From: Burkholderiales bacterium UBA6064
GTDB taxonomy: Bacteria; Pseudomonadota; Gammaproteobacteria; Burkholderiales; Burkholderiaceae_B
Assembly: GCA_002428895.1 (NCBI GenBank)
Contig: DIYC01000120.1
Location: 57,844 to 64,005 of the forward strand
DNA length: 6,162 nucleotides
Direction of reading: 5' to 3'
Made by a program: the position numbers and the translations under genes. The notes under the pieces were generated by a model. That model made no database searches. It was not told the DNA's origin and worked only from the letters and a program-made list of their open reading frames with translations. Positions within the stretch are counted from its first letter, which is position 1. Each line of letters opens with the position of its first letter. This document shows, piece after piece, positions 1-5,561 of this stretch.

Positions 1-210
1 CATTGGCAAGGCAGAACTGGGTTTGTGCATCATGCCGTGATGGCAGATTTTCCCAATTTAGCTGGTTATCAAGTGTATGCTTGTGGTGCGCCAATTGTGA
101 TTCGTTCTGCTTTAGCAGATTTTACAAAGCAGTGTGGTTTGCCTGAAGAAGAGTTTTATGCGGATTCATTTACTTCTTTAGCGGATATAGACGCGTCATC
201 ACCTAAGTAA
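1..210 (+). CDS. C-terminal fragment of CDP-6-deoxy-delta-3,4-glucoseen reductase-like NAD(P)H oxidoreductase
   Basis: Open from the first base of the window in frame 1 to the TAA at 208-210, giving the last 69 residues; the 5' part lies outside. The fragment holds the end of a ferredoxin-NADP+ reductase-type NAD(P)-binding domain: VYACGAPIVI carries the Cys-Gly-x-Pro motif that packs near the nicotinamide, and EEFYADSFTS is the usual C-terminal aromatic segment of the family. Proteins with this ending in betaproteobacteria are usually annotated CDP-6-deoxy-delta-3,4-glucoseen reductase and have an N-terminal plant-type 2Fe-2S domain, FAD domain and NAD domain; only the last is visible here. 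The real substrate is uncertain, since the name is often transferred from deoxysugar biosynthesis to general flavin or electron-transfer reductases. The final DIDASSPK tail lies in DNA that also encodes the end of livF on the other strand. Confidence 0.8.
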   Translation, partial: HWQGRTGFVHHAVMADFPNLAGYQVYACGAPIVIRSALADFTKQCGLPEEEFYADSFTSLADIDASSPK

Positions 211-914
211 ATTTCACGAATCCGTGGGTCGTTGATCAGCTCTTTAGCAGGGGCTTCGAACTCGATAAGCCCAGAGTCCATTATGTAACCTCGATTAGCA
301 ATTTGTAGTGCAATATGGGCATTTTGTTCAACGAGTAAAATGGTGGTTCCTTCTTTAGAGATCGATTGAATCACTTGAAATATTTTTTCAACAATAATGG
401 GAGCTAGTCCCATACTAGGCTCATCGAGTAGTAATAATTGGGGTTGGCCAACAATGGCACGCCCAATGGCAAGCATTTGTTGTTCGCCACCACTTAAAGT
501 TCCTGCTTTTTGTTTTTTACGTTCTGACAGCCGAGGAAATAATTCAAACACTTGTTCGCAGAGAGTGCGAAATTTTAATGGTGTATGAGCATTCATATAA
601 CCAAGATACAGGTTTTCTTCGATGGTCATGCGTTTAAATATGCCGCGTCCTTCTGGTACCAGTGCCATGCCGATGGACAATCGTTTGTTGGCAGGCATAT
701 TGATTAAATTATGACCCGCAAAAACAGCTTGATGTGCTTCGAATGGAAGCAAACCAGCCAATGCTTTCAGTGTGGTCGATTTCCCTGCGCCATTGCAACC
801 AATAATACAAACCATTTCACCACGTTTAACATGAACTGAAATGCCTTTGACTGCTTGAATATTGCCATATGAAACAGTTAATCCGCTGATGGATAAAAGA
901 GTTTCATTCGACAT
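156..914 (-). CDS. livF: LivF, branched-chain amino acid ABC transporter ATP-binding protein
   Basis: Cytoplasmic ATPase subunit of the HAAT-family importer, 252 residues, expected to pair with LivG under the LivH/LivM channel. Visible motifs in order: Walker A GCNGAGKST (39-47), the LivF-typical VPEGR in the Q-loop region (86-90), signature LSGGEQQ (140-146), Walker B LLLLDEP with Asp164 and Glu165, and VEQNA in the switch region, where LivF proteins normally have Gln rather than His. The conserved part ends at YLG (236-238). A further 14 residues follow, making it longer than the roughly 237 residues usual for LivF, and this tail is encoded inside the convergent reductase gene. The ATG at 912-914 lies within the end of livG (11-bp overlap including the livG stop), which suggests translational coupling. 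An AGGT sits about 10 bases upstream. Cys40 in Walker A is usually Ala in relatives but does not touch the catalytic Lys45. Confidence 0.95.
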   Translation of the reverse strand: MSNETLLSISGLTVSYGNIQAVKGISVHVKRGEMVCIIGCNGAGKSTTLKALAGLLPFEAHQAVFAGHNLINMPANKRLSIGMALVPEGRGIFKRMTIEENLYLGYMNAHTPLKFRTLCEQVFELFPRLSERKKQKAGTLSGGEQQMLAIGRAIVGQPQLLLLDEPSMGLAPIIVEKIFQVIQSISKEGTTILLVEQNAHIALQIANRGYIMDSGLIEFEAPAKELINDPRIREIYLGDDASISAKEVNESA

Positions 915-1701
915 GATGCAGGCTACCTAAATATGCTTCGATGACTGCGGGCGATTTTTGAATCACTGCGGGCGAACCTTGTTCAATAATTTTGCCGTAG
1001 TCTAAAACAGTGACTTCATCACATATTCCCATAATTAACTTCACGTCATGTTCAATCAGTAAAACGGTTTTATGATCTTGTTTAAGTCGTAGCAGTAGTT
1101 CTCTTAGTTTTTGCTTTTCTGTGGCATTCATTCCTGCGGCAGGTTCATCGAGTGCCAGTAGACTAGGGTTTGTGGCAAGGGCTCTTGAAATTTCAAGTCG
1201 ACGTTGGTCACCGTAAGACAGGTGAGAGGCTATTTTGTTTGCAAAACGACTAATGCCTACATAATCTAAAATTTCATAAGCCTTGGTTCGAATGTGGTTT
1301 TCTTCTTCTTGCTGGTGTTTTGTTTTAAATAAAGCAGATAAAACATTTTGGCTAAGACGGCAATGCATGCCAACTAACACATTTTCTAGCACAGTCATGC
1401 TTGTGAATAAACGAATATTTTGAAAAGTGCGCGCAATCCCGATTTTTGCAATTTCGTTGGGTGTGTGTCGTAAAAGACTTTTATTATTAAAATTGAATTG
1501 TCCGCGATCGGGTTGATACAGCCCTGTCATTAAATTAAACAAAGTGGTTTTGCCTGCCCCATTAGGTCCGATTAACCCATGAATTTGCCCGCGTTGAATG
1601 GACATGGTTACATCGTCGATGGCTACTAGGCCACCAAATTTTTTGGTGACGTCATGCATCGTTAACAGGTTATTATCTTTCATGGGTGTTTTTAACCCCA
1701 T
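904..1701 (-). CDS. livG: LivG, branched-chain amino acid ABC transporter ATP-binding protein
   Basis: Second ATPase of the importer, 265 residues from the start chosen here. Motifs in order: Walker A GPNGAGKTT (45-53), Q-loop in ARTFQNIRLF (Gln94), signature LSYGDQRR (161-168), Walker B LLALDEP with Asp185 and Glu186, and the switch His218 in LLIEHD. The AAGMN after Walker B and the C-terminal EAYLG are typical of LivG. Start choice: the reading frame can begin at a GTG (1708-1710), an ATG (1699-1701) or an ATG (1681-1683). The ATG at 1701 is preferred because AGGTGG (minus strand, 1712-1707) precedes it by five bases, whereas the GTG lies inside that ribosome binding site. The gene overlaps the 3' end of livM by 29 bp and the start of livF by 11 bp, so coupled translation within one operon is likely. 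Confidence 0.95.
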   Translation of the reverse strand: MGLKTPMKDNNLLTMHDVTKKFGGLVAIDDVTMSIQRGQIHGLIGPNGAGKTTLFNLMTGLYQPDRGQFNFNNKSLLRHTPNEIAKIGIARTFQNIRLFTSMTVLENVLVGMHCRLSQNVLSALFKTKHQQEEENHIRTKAYEILDYVGISRFANKIASHLSYGDQRRLEISRALATNPSLLALDEPAAGMNATEKQKLRELLLRLKQDHKTVLLIEHDVKLIMGICDEVTVLDYGKIIEQGSPAVIQKSPAVIEAYLGSLHHVE

Positions 1702-2812
1702 TGAATCCACCTGAATTTTTAGGCCACAAGCCTTTGGGGCAATACAGCATAATAATCACTAAGGTTAAGCCATAAATCAGTGAGCGAAGTACCTCTGCAT
1801 CGATGACTGTTTCGCCAAAAAGAAATTGTTGCAAAGGTAATACAGTGTTTCTAAGGACATCAGGAAAACCCGCTAATAAAATGGCCCCAAGAATCACGCC
1901 AGGTATGTGCCCCATGCCACCAAGAACGATCATGCATAAAACAACAATGCTTTCCATTAGGCCAAAAGATTCTGGGCTAATAAAGCCTTGAAACGAAGCA
2001 AACAATGCGCCAGAAATGCCTGCAAATGAGGCGCCCAGTGCGAATGCCAACAGTTTAATATGATGGGTATTAATGCCCATGGCTTGTGCTGCGGTTTCAT
2101 CGTCTCGTACAGCAGTCCATGCCCGGCCTATTTTGCTGTCTTCAAGTCGTACGCAGACAACAATCATGATTAAAACCAAGAACAGAAAAAGATAGTAGTA
2201 AAGAATTAAATTTGGAAATTCTAGGCCATTGAATTGAATGTTTTTAGAAAAGTTGACACCAAACAGTGTCGCAGGCTCAATCATGTTAATACCTTGAGGG
2301 CCATTGGTTAAATTGATTGGGGCATTTAAATTGGTTAAAAGAATTCGAATGATTTCACCAAATCCGAGCGTTACAATTGCCAAATAATCGCCTCGAAGTT
2401 TGAGTGTTGGCGCACCTAATAACACACCAAACAAAGCAGCAATTAAAGCTGCAATGGGTAAAACTAGCCAAATTGGTGTTTTTAAGCCATTCGGAAAATG
2501 TTGTGCAACCCAGCTAAAGTTTTCAATTAAATGAGGGCTAGCCAATAGGCTATAGATGTATGCACCAACGGCGAAAAATGCGATATATCCTAGGTCGAGT
2601 AGCCCTGCAAAGCCAACTACGATATTTAGCCCTAGCGCCAACATGATGTAAAGTAGTGCGATATTTAAAATGCGTAGCCAGCTGTCGCCACCGCTACTGA
2701 CGATGAAAGGTAAGATAATTAGACTAAAAGCGATCAAAAGGAGACCGATGATCGGCTGGTTGTTTTTAGGGTCACTGAATTTGCGATAAAGTGTGTGCGT
2801 TAGCATATTCAT
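1673..2812 (-). CDS. livM: LivM, branched-chain amino acid ABC transporter permease
   Basis: Inner-membrane permease of the importer, 379 residues; it should form the translocation channel with LivH. It belongs to the BPD_transp_2 (LivM) family. Recognisable blocks are VGFAGLLDLGYIAFFAVGAY (66-85), GAPTLKLRGDYLAIVTLGFG (133-152), the cytoplasmic coupling loop around EDSKIGRAWTAVRDDE (224-239) with AMGIN (244-248) that contacts the ATPases, and VLGGMGHIPGVILGA (296-310). Many hydrophobic segments are evident, beginning near residue 21. It is somewhat shorter than E. coli LivM (about 425 residues), mainly at the N terminus. The ATG at 2810-2812 follows the livH TAA with no base between, so reinitiation or coupling is likely; another ATG two codons in (2804-2806) is possible. 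The C-terminal GFNGVKNTHER segment overlaps livG. Confidence 0.95.
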   Translation of the reverse strand: MNMLTHTLYRKFSDPKNNQPIIGLLLIAFSLIILPFIVSSGGDSWLRILNIALLYIMLALGLNIVVGFAGLLDLGYIAFFAVGAYIYSLLASPHLIENFSWVAQHFPNGLKTPIWLVLPIAALIAALFGVLLGAPTLKLRGDYLAIVTLGFGEIIRILLTNLNAPINLTNGPQGINMIEPATLFGVNFSKNIQFNGLEFPNLILYYYLFLFLVLIMIVVCVRLEDSKIGRAWTAVRDDETAAQAMGINTHHIKLLAFALGASFAGISGALFASFQGFISPESFGLMESIVVLCMIVLGGMGHIPGVILGAILLAGFPDVLRNTVLPLQQFLFGETVIDAEVLRSLIYGLTLVIIMLYCPKGLWPKNSGGFNGVKNTHER

Positions 2813-3778
2813 TTAAACTCGGTCTGGATTTTTGTCGCCAAGTAATCCAGATGGTTTGAGAGTAAGAACTAAAATTAAAATTGAAAAAGCAAAAATATCT
2901 TGGTAGTTTGACCCAAGTAAGCCTCCAGTTAGTTGTCCTAAGTAGCCTGAGCATAAGGCTTCAATAATACCCAATAATAAGCCACCAAGCATTGCTCCAT
3001 ATAGATTACCAATACCACCCACTACCGCAGCAGTAAAGGCTTTTAAACCGGGTAAAAAACCCATGTAAAAGTGTGCTACAGCATAATTTGCCGCTACCAT
3101 GACTCCAGCAATTGCAGCAAGTACTGCGCCAACAATAAACGTAGATGAAATAACCATATTGGGATTAATACCCATTAGGCTAGCCATTTTGGGGTTTTCA
3201 GCGGTTGCGCGAATAGATAGGCCCAATTTAGTTTTGTTGATTAGAAATGTTAAGAACAACATCAGGAGTGTTGCGCCAAACACAATGATTAATTGGATGG
3301 GTGTGATGGTCACTTCGCGAGAGTAGTCATAGTGTTCGTTAGGTTCAAAGTTGAGTAAGGTGATGGGCTCAATCGGTAGGGTTTCTGGAAAAATAAGATA
3401 GTTGCGCCCCCAGATCATCATTGCTAAAGTTTGCAGGGTAATTGAAATACCGATTGCCGTGATGAGTGGGGCAAGTCGCGGGGCATTTCGAAGAGGTCGG
3501 TAGGCCACTTGTTCCATAGTCCAACTGACTGCAACGCACACAGGAATGGCAGCAAAAATACCTATCGTTAACAAAGCAATACCAGAAAGATCAGGGTAAA
3601 TTCCCGTGGCGGCACTGATGGCACTAAACGCAGTTAAAGCGCCAATCATGAGCACTTCGCCATGTGCAAAATTGATTAAACCCAGTACACCATAAACCAT
3701 GGTATAACCAAGTGCGACCAAAGCGTAAATGCTACCAAGTACTAAACCGTTGATGAGTTGCTGAATGAAAATATCCAT
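2813..3778 (-). CDS. livH: LivH, branched-chain amino acid ABC transporter permease
   Basis: Inner-membrane permease and first gene of the leftward operon, 321 residues (E. coli LivH is about 308). The N-terminal LINGLVLGSIYALVALGYTM and the INFAHGE box (35-41) are hallmarks of LivH. The coupling loop containing KLGLSIRATAENPKMAS (184-200) with LMGIN, then KAFTAAVVGGIGNLYGA (236-252) and the C-terminal LKPSGLLG (307-314), complete the family pattern. A hydrophilic stretch around 124-158 (GRNYLIF to EVTIT) forms the predicted large loop between membrane segments. The ATG at 3776-3778 is the natural start because conserved sequence begins at once, but the upstream bases (CAATTCTTAGTATTCG on the minus strand) hold no good Shine-Dalgarno sequence, so initiation may be weak or use another signal. 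The stop codon abuts the livM ATG. Confidence 0.95.
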   Translation of the reverse strand: MDIFIQQLINGLVLGSIYALVALGYTMVYGVLGLINFAHGEVLMIGALTAFSAISAATGIYPDLSGIALLTIGIFAAIPVCVAVSWTMEQVAYRPLRNAPRLAPLITAIGISITLQTLAMMIWGRNYLIFPETLPIEPITLLNFEPNEHYDYSREVTITPIQLIIVFGATLLMLFLTFLINKTKLGLSIRATAENPKMASLMGINPNMVISSTFIVGAVLAAIAGVMVAANYAVAHFYMGFLPGLKAFTAAVVGGIGNLYGAMLGGLLLGIIEALCSGYLGQLTGGLLGSNYQDIFAFSILILVLTLKPSGLLGDKNPDRV

Positions 3779-3818
3779 CGAATACTAAGAATTGAGCTTT
3801 TAAGAATTTATTTTTTTT

Positions 3819-3846
3819 ACTATATTGAAGTCTAGTACAAGCACAA
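3819..3846 (-). promoter_or_regulatory. Candidate sigma70 promoter for livHMGF
   Basis: Read on the minus strand, TTGTGC (3846-3841) is followed by 16 bases and TATAGT (3824-3819). The -10 matches five of six consensus bases; the -35 matches only TTG. Transcription would begin near 3812, leaving a leader of about 34 bases before livH. The weak -35 would fit activator dependence, and the left arm of the long inverted repeat lies just upstream of it. This is inferred from sequence alone. Confidence 0.4.
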
Positions 3847-3848
3847 CC

Positions 3849-3903
3849 GCATCACCAAGCTTTTTTAATTAAATTCTGAACTTAATTTTAGTCTTGGTGT
3901 TGC
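3849..3903. promoter_or_regulatory. Interrupted inverted repeat, possible operator
   Basis: GCATCACCAAG (3849-3859) and CTTGGTGTTGC (3893-3903) are inverted copies with 10 of 11 matches. Nested inside is AATTAA (3867-3872) and TTAATT (3882-3887), whose centre of symmetry (about 3877) almost coincides with that of the outer arms (3876). The outer arms lie 44 bp apart centre to centre, close to four helical turns. Placement between divergent promoters suggests a binding site for a dimeric or looping regulator. AT-rich DNA makes the inner arms partly chance; the outer arms are stronger. Confidence 0.4.
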
Positions 3904-3931
3904 AATTGTATGAATTTTGTTTGTTCAGAAC
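3873..3931. promoter_or_regulatory. Two GTTCnGAAC-like palindromes, possible operators
   Basis: GTTCAGAAC (3923-3931) is a perfect 4+1+4 palindrome and extends to TGTTCAGAACA. ATTCTGAAC (3873-3881) matches the same GTTCnGAAC pattern with one mismatch. Their centres are 50 bp apart, near five helical turns. The left copy lies exactly at the centre of the long inverted repeat. A common regulator binding both sites is a guess; I do not recognise the motif as that of a known regulator. Confidence 0.3.
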
Positions 3932-3968
3932 AGGGTAAGATGCGTAAGTTTTGATTAACTTTAAAAAA

Positions 3969-3974
3969 GAGAGG
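3969..3974 (+). promoter_or_regulatory. Ribosome binding site of livK
   Basis: GAGAGG lies four bases before the ATG at 3979-3981. It is much stronger than anything in front of livH and fixes the livK start, which also gives a proper signal peptide. It fits the expectation that the binding protein is made in excess over the membrane components. Confidence 0.7.
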
Positions 3975-3978
3975 CATT

Positions 3979-5109
3979 ATGGTTATTTTTAGATTTCTCT
4001 CGATTCTTTTTTTGAGTTTAATGTTTGCTGTGATTCATGCTCAAGAAGTTGTTGTTCAAATTGGGCATGTTGCCCCTTTGTCTGGCCCGCAAGCGCATTA
4101 TGGCAAAGACAATGAATCAGGTGCAATGCTTGCAATTGATGATTTAAATGCGCAAAAAATTTATTTAGATGGTTTTCGTGCGCGTTTCGAGTTGGTTTCT
4201 GAAGATGATGAGGCCAATCCCAAAACAGGTGCAATTGTAGCGCAAAAACTTTGTGATCTGAATATGCACGGTGTGGTTGGTCATTTAAACAGTGGCACCA
4301 CGATACCTGCTTCGAGAATTTATAACCAATGTGGCATTCCATTAATTACCCCTTCTGCCACCAATCCAAAAGTGACGTTGCAAGGCTTTGGTTCTACGTT
4401 TCGTGTGATTGCACACGATGGGATGTTAGGCCAAGCGTTGGCCAATTACGCCTTTAATAATTTAAAAGCCAATCGAATTGTTGTGATTGATGACCGCACC
4501 GGCTACGGTCAACCACTTGCCGATATTTTTGCTAAACAGGTTAAACAATTGGGTGGTCGCATTCTTGAAAGGCACTACACCAATGATAGGGCCACCGATT
4601 TTTCTTCAATTCTCACTGCAGTCAAACGCTTAAATCCTGATTTGGTGTTTTATGGTGGAATGGATGCGCAAGCTGGGCCTATGTTACGGCAAATGCGACA
4701 GCTAGGCTTGCGAGCAAAATTGATGGGCGGTGATGGAATTTGTACCTTAGAGCTTATGAAATTGGCAAAAGGTAATATTGGTTCGAATGTAATTTGTGCA
4801 GAAGGTGGCATGTCGTTAAGTAATATGCCGGGCGGCCTTGCATTTGAAGAGCGGTTTAGAAAAAAATTTGATACTCCAATACAAGTGTATGCCCCTTATG
4901 TATACGATGCGGTTATGACCATGGGCTTAGCGATGAAAAAGGCTGGTTCCACAATGCCAGAAAAATATCTCACTGAACTGAAACAGATCGATTACGAAGG
5001 GGTTACAGGCCAAATTTCGTTTAATGAAGTGGGCGATTTAAAATTTGGTGCGGTGACGATTAATACCTACAATGAATCGGGTAAGCAGCCGCTTAAAGTG
5101 ATTCGATAA
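3979..5109 (+). CDS. livK: LivK/BraC-like periplasmic branched-chain amino acid binding protein
   Basis: Periplasmic solute-binding protein of the HAAT importer, 376 residues, type I periplasmic-binding fold. Residues 1-21 look like a Sec signal peptide (Arg5, hydrophobic core 6-19, likely cleavage after HA21); no lipobox cysteine is present. The mature N terminus VQIGHVAPLSGPQAHYGKD (26-44) is typical of the family. GHLNSGTT (101-108) and TPSATNP (124-130) correspond to the loops that hold the amino acid alpha-amino and carboxylate groups in LivJ/LivK. Cys92 and Cys118 match the disulfide position known in that family; Cys255 and Cys273 may form a second. The gene stands alone and divergent from livHMGF, unlike E. 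coli, where the binding-protein genes share the transporter's orientation. Specificity (Leu/Ile/Val, other hydrophobic amino acids, or amides) cannot be read from the sequence, so the symbol rests on genomic context and family. Confidence 0.9.
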   Translation: MVIFRFLSILFLSLMFAVIHAQEVVVQIGHVAPLSGPQAHYGKDNESGAMLAIDDLNAQKIYLDGFRARFELVSEDDEANPKTGAIVAQKLCDLNMHGVVGHLNSGTTIPASRIYNQCGIPLITPSATNPKVTLQGFGSTFRVIAHDGMLGQALANYAFNNLKANRIVVIDDRTGYGQPLADIFAKQVKQLGGRILERHYTNDRATDFSSILTAVKRLNPDLVFYGGMDAQAGPMLRQMRQLGLRAKLMGGDGICTLELMKLAKGNIGSNVICAEGGMSLSNMPGGLAFEERFRKKFDTPIQVYAPYVYDAVMTMGLAMKKAGSTMPEKYLTELKQIDYEGVTGQISFNEVGDLKFGAVTINTYNESGKQPLKVIR

Positions 5110-5128
5110 AAGGTAATTGACAACCTTA

Positions 5129-5164
5129 TTCAATTGGCCTGTTTAAAGTTGTGGGTTAATTGAA
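5129..5164 (+). other. RNA hairpin in the livK 3' untranslated region
   Basis: Twenty bases after the livK stop, 5129-5142 can pair with 5151-5164 around an 8-base loop: 14 pairs, of which TTCAATT/AATTGAA and CC/GG are Watson-Crick and five are G-U. The G-U pairs form only in the rightward transcript, so the structure would act in livK mRNA. No U-run follows, so it is not a classical intrinsic terminator; it could protect the 3' end. Confidence 0.35.
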
Positions 5165-5190
5165 CGTAATAGACGAAAGTTATTTCTACC

Positions 5191-5214
5191 AAAAAGTATG
5201 TATAGCACTTTTTT
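5191..5214. terminator. Weak candidate bidirectional terminator
   Basis: AAAAAGT (5191-5197) and ACTTTTT (5207-5213) form an inverted repeat with a 9-base loop, ending in a T-run on either strand. It lies between convergent livK and the 94-residue gene, where a shared terminator is expected. The stem has only one G-C pair, so it would be unstable and the call is tentative. Confidence 0.3.
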
Positions 5215-5231
5215 ATTCCACATGGCTTCAA

Positions 5232-5516
5232 TTATTTTCGGCTAAATATTAGGAGGGTCACCATAAAACTTAAACCCCAGCAAAGCCTGAATAAATCCCA
5301 TTGTGTGATGAGAGGTTCAAAAAAAAGCGCACTTAATATAAGAACACTAAATGATATGTAGCTTAATAATAAAGAAGAAAATGAATTTAAGTTGTTGTTT
5401 TTAAATATTTTTATGAAAATTTTTGAGTAAATATTGCAGGCTTTTCTTATAAAGTATTTCATGATGCTGCCTAGAAACACCCCCGTGGTAACCCCTAAAA
5501 AAATATCTGTCAACAT
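5232..5516 (-). CDS. Small hypothetical membrane protein, possible immunity protein
   Basis: A 94-residue protein that I do not recognise. Three hydrophobic segments are visible at about 5-19, 46-66 and 75-91. A basic loop (Lys20 to Lys39, with Arg24, Lys25, Lys32, Lys36 and Lys39) and the C-terminal SRK predict, by the positive-inside rule, an outside N terminus and cytoplasmic C terminus. There is no signal peptidase motif or catalytic motif. The gene starts 45 bp after the stop of the broken Rhs gene on the same strand, the usual place for an Rhs immunity gene, but position is the only support for that role. Its ATG (5514-5516) has just a weakly spaced AGG upstream. Composition is striking: 5341-5460 holds only 24 G+C in 120 bases, far below livK and the Rhs core end. 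It could instead be an unrelated orphan or a chance open frame, although the ordered topology argues for a real protein. Confidence 0.55.
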   Translation of the reverse strand: MLTDIFLGVTTGVFLGSIMKYFIRKACNIYSKIFIKIFKNNNLNSFSSLLLSYISFSVLILSALFFEPLITQWDLFRLCWGLSFMVTLLIFSRK

Positions 5517-5561
5517 GATTTTTATGCCTAAAATTGAAGAATGATAATTTTTATTAAAAAT

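Larger units (their letters stand above)
3779..3978. promoter_or_regulatory. Divergent liv control region
   Basis: This 200-bp AT-rich gap separates the leftward livHMGF operon from rightward livK and must hold both promoters. It contains a candidate leftward promoter, a long interrupted inverted repeat and two GTTCnGAAC-type palindromes, listed separately. An 8-bp direct repeat TAAGAATT (3786-3793 and 3801-3808) lies in the presumed livH leader. I could not pick a convincing rightward promoter: TAAGAT (3936-3941) is a possible -10 for livK, but no good -35 lies at the right distance. Confidence 0.6.

Noticed and set aside
190..226. Terminator between reductase and livF (GACGCGTC palindrome, CACG/CGTG hairpin)
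   Set aside because: The stems are four base pairs, are encoded by conserved codons of livF or the reductase, and lack U-runs.
2772..2954. Minus-strand open frame across the livH/livM junction
   Set aside because: It is out of frame with both permeases, and the conserved livH C terminus and livM N terminus account for the same bases.
3865..3900. Lrp binding site in the liv control region
   Set aside because: Lrp often controls liv genes, but I could not fit a good match to the degenerate Lrp consensus, and AT-rich DNA yields partial matches by chance.
3989..4342. Minus-strand open frame of 117 codons inside livK
   Set aside because: It lies antisense to a clear LivK coding sequence, is His/Gln-rich as expected from the reverse complement of that gene, and has no family features.
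5110..5127. Short hairpin AAGGT/ACCTT just after the livK stop
   Set aside because: Only five base pairs around an 8-base loop with no following T-run; not distinguishable from chance.
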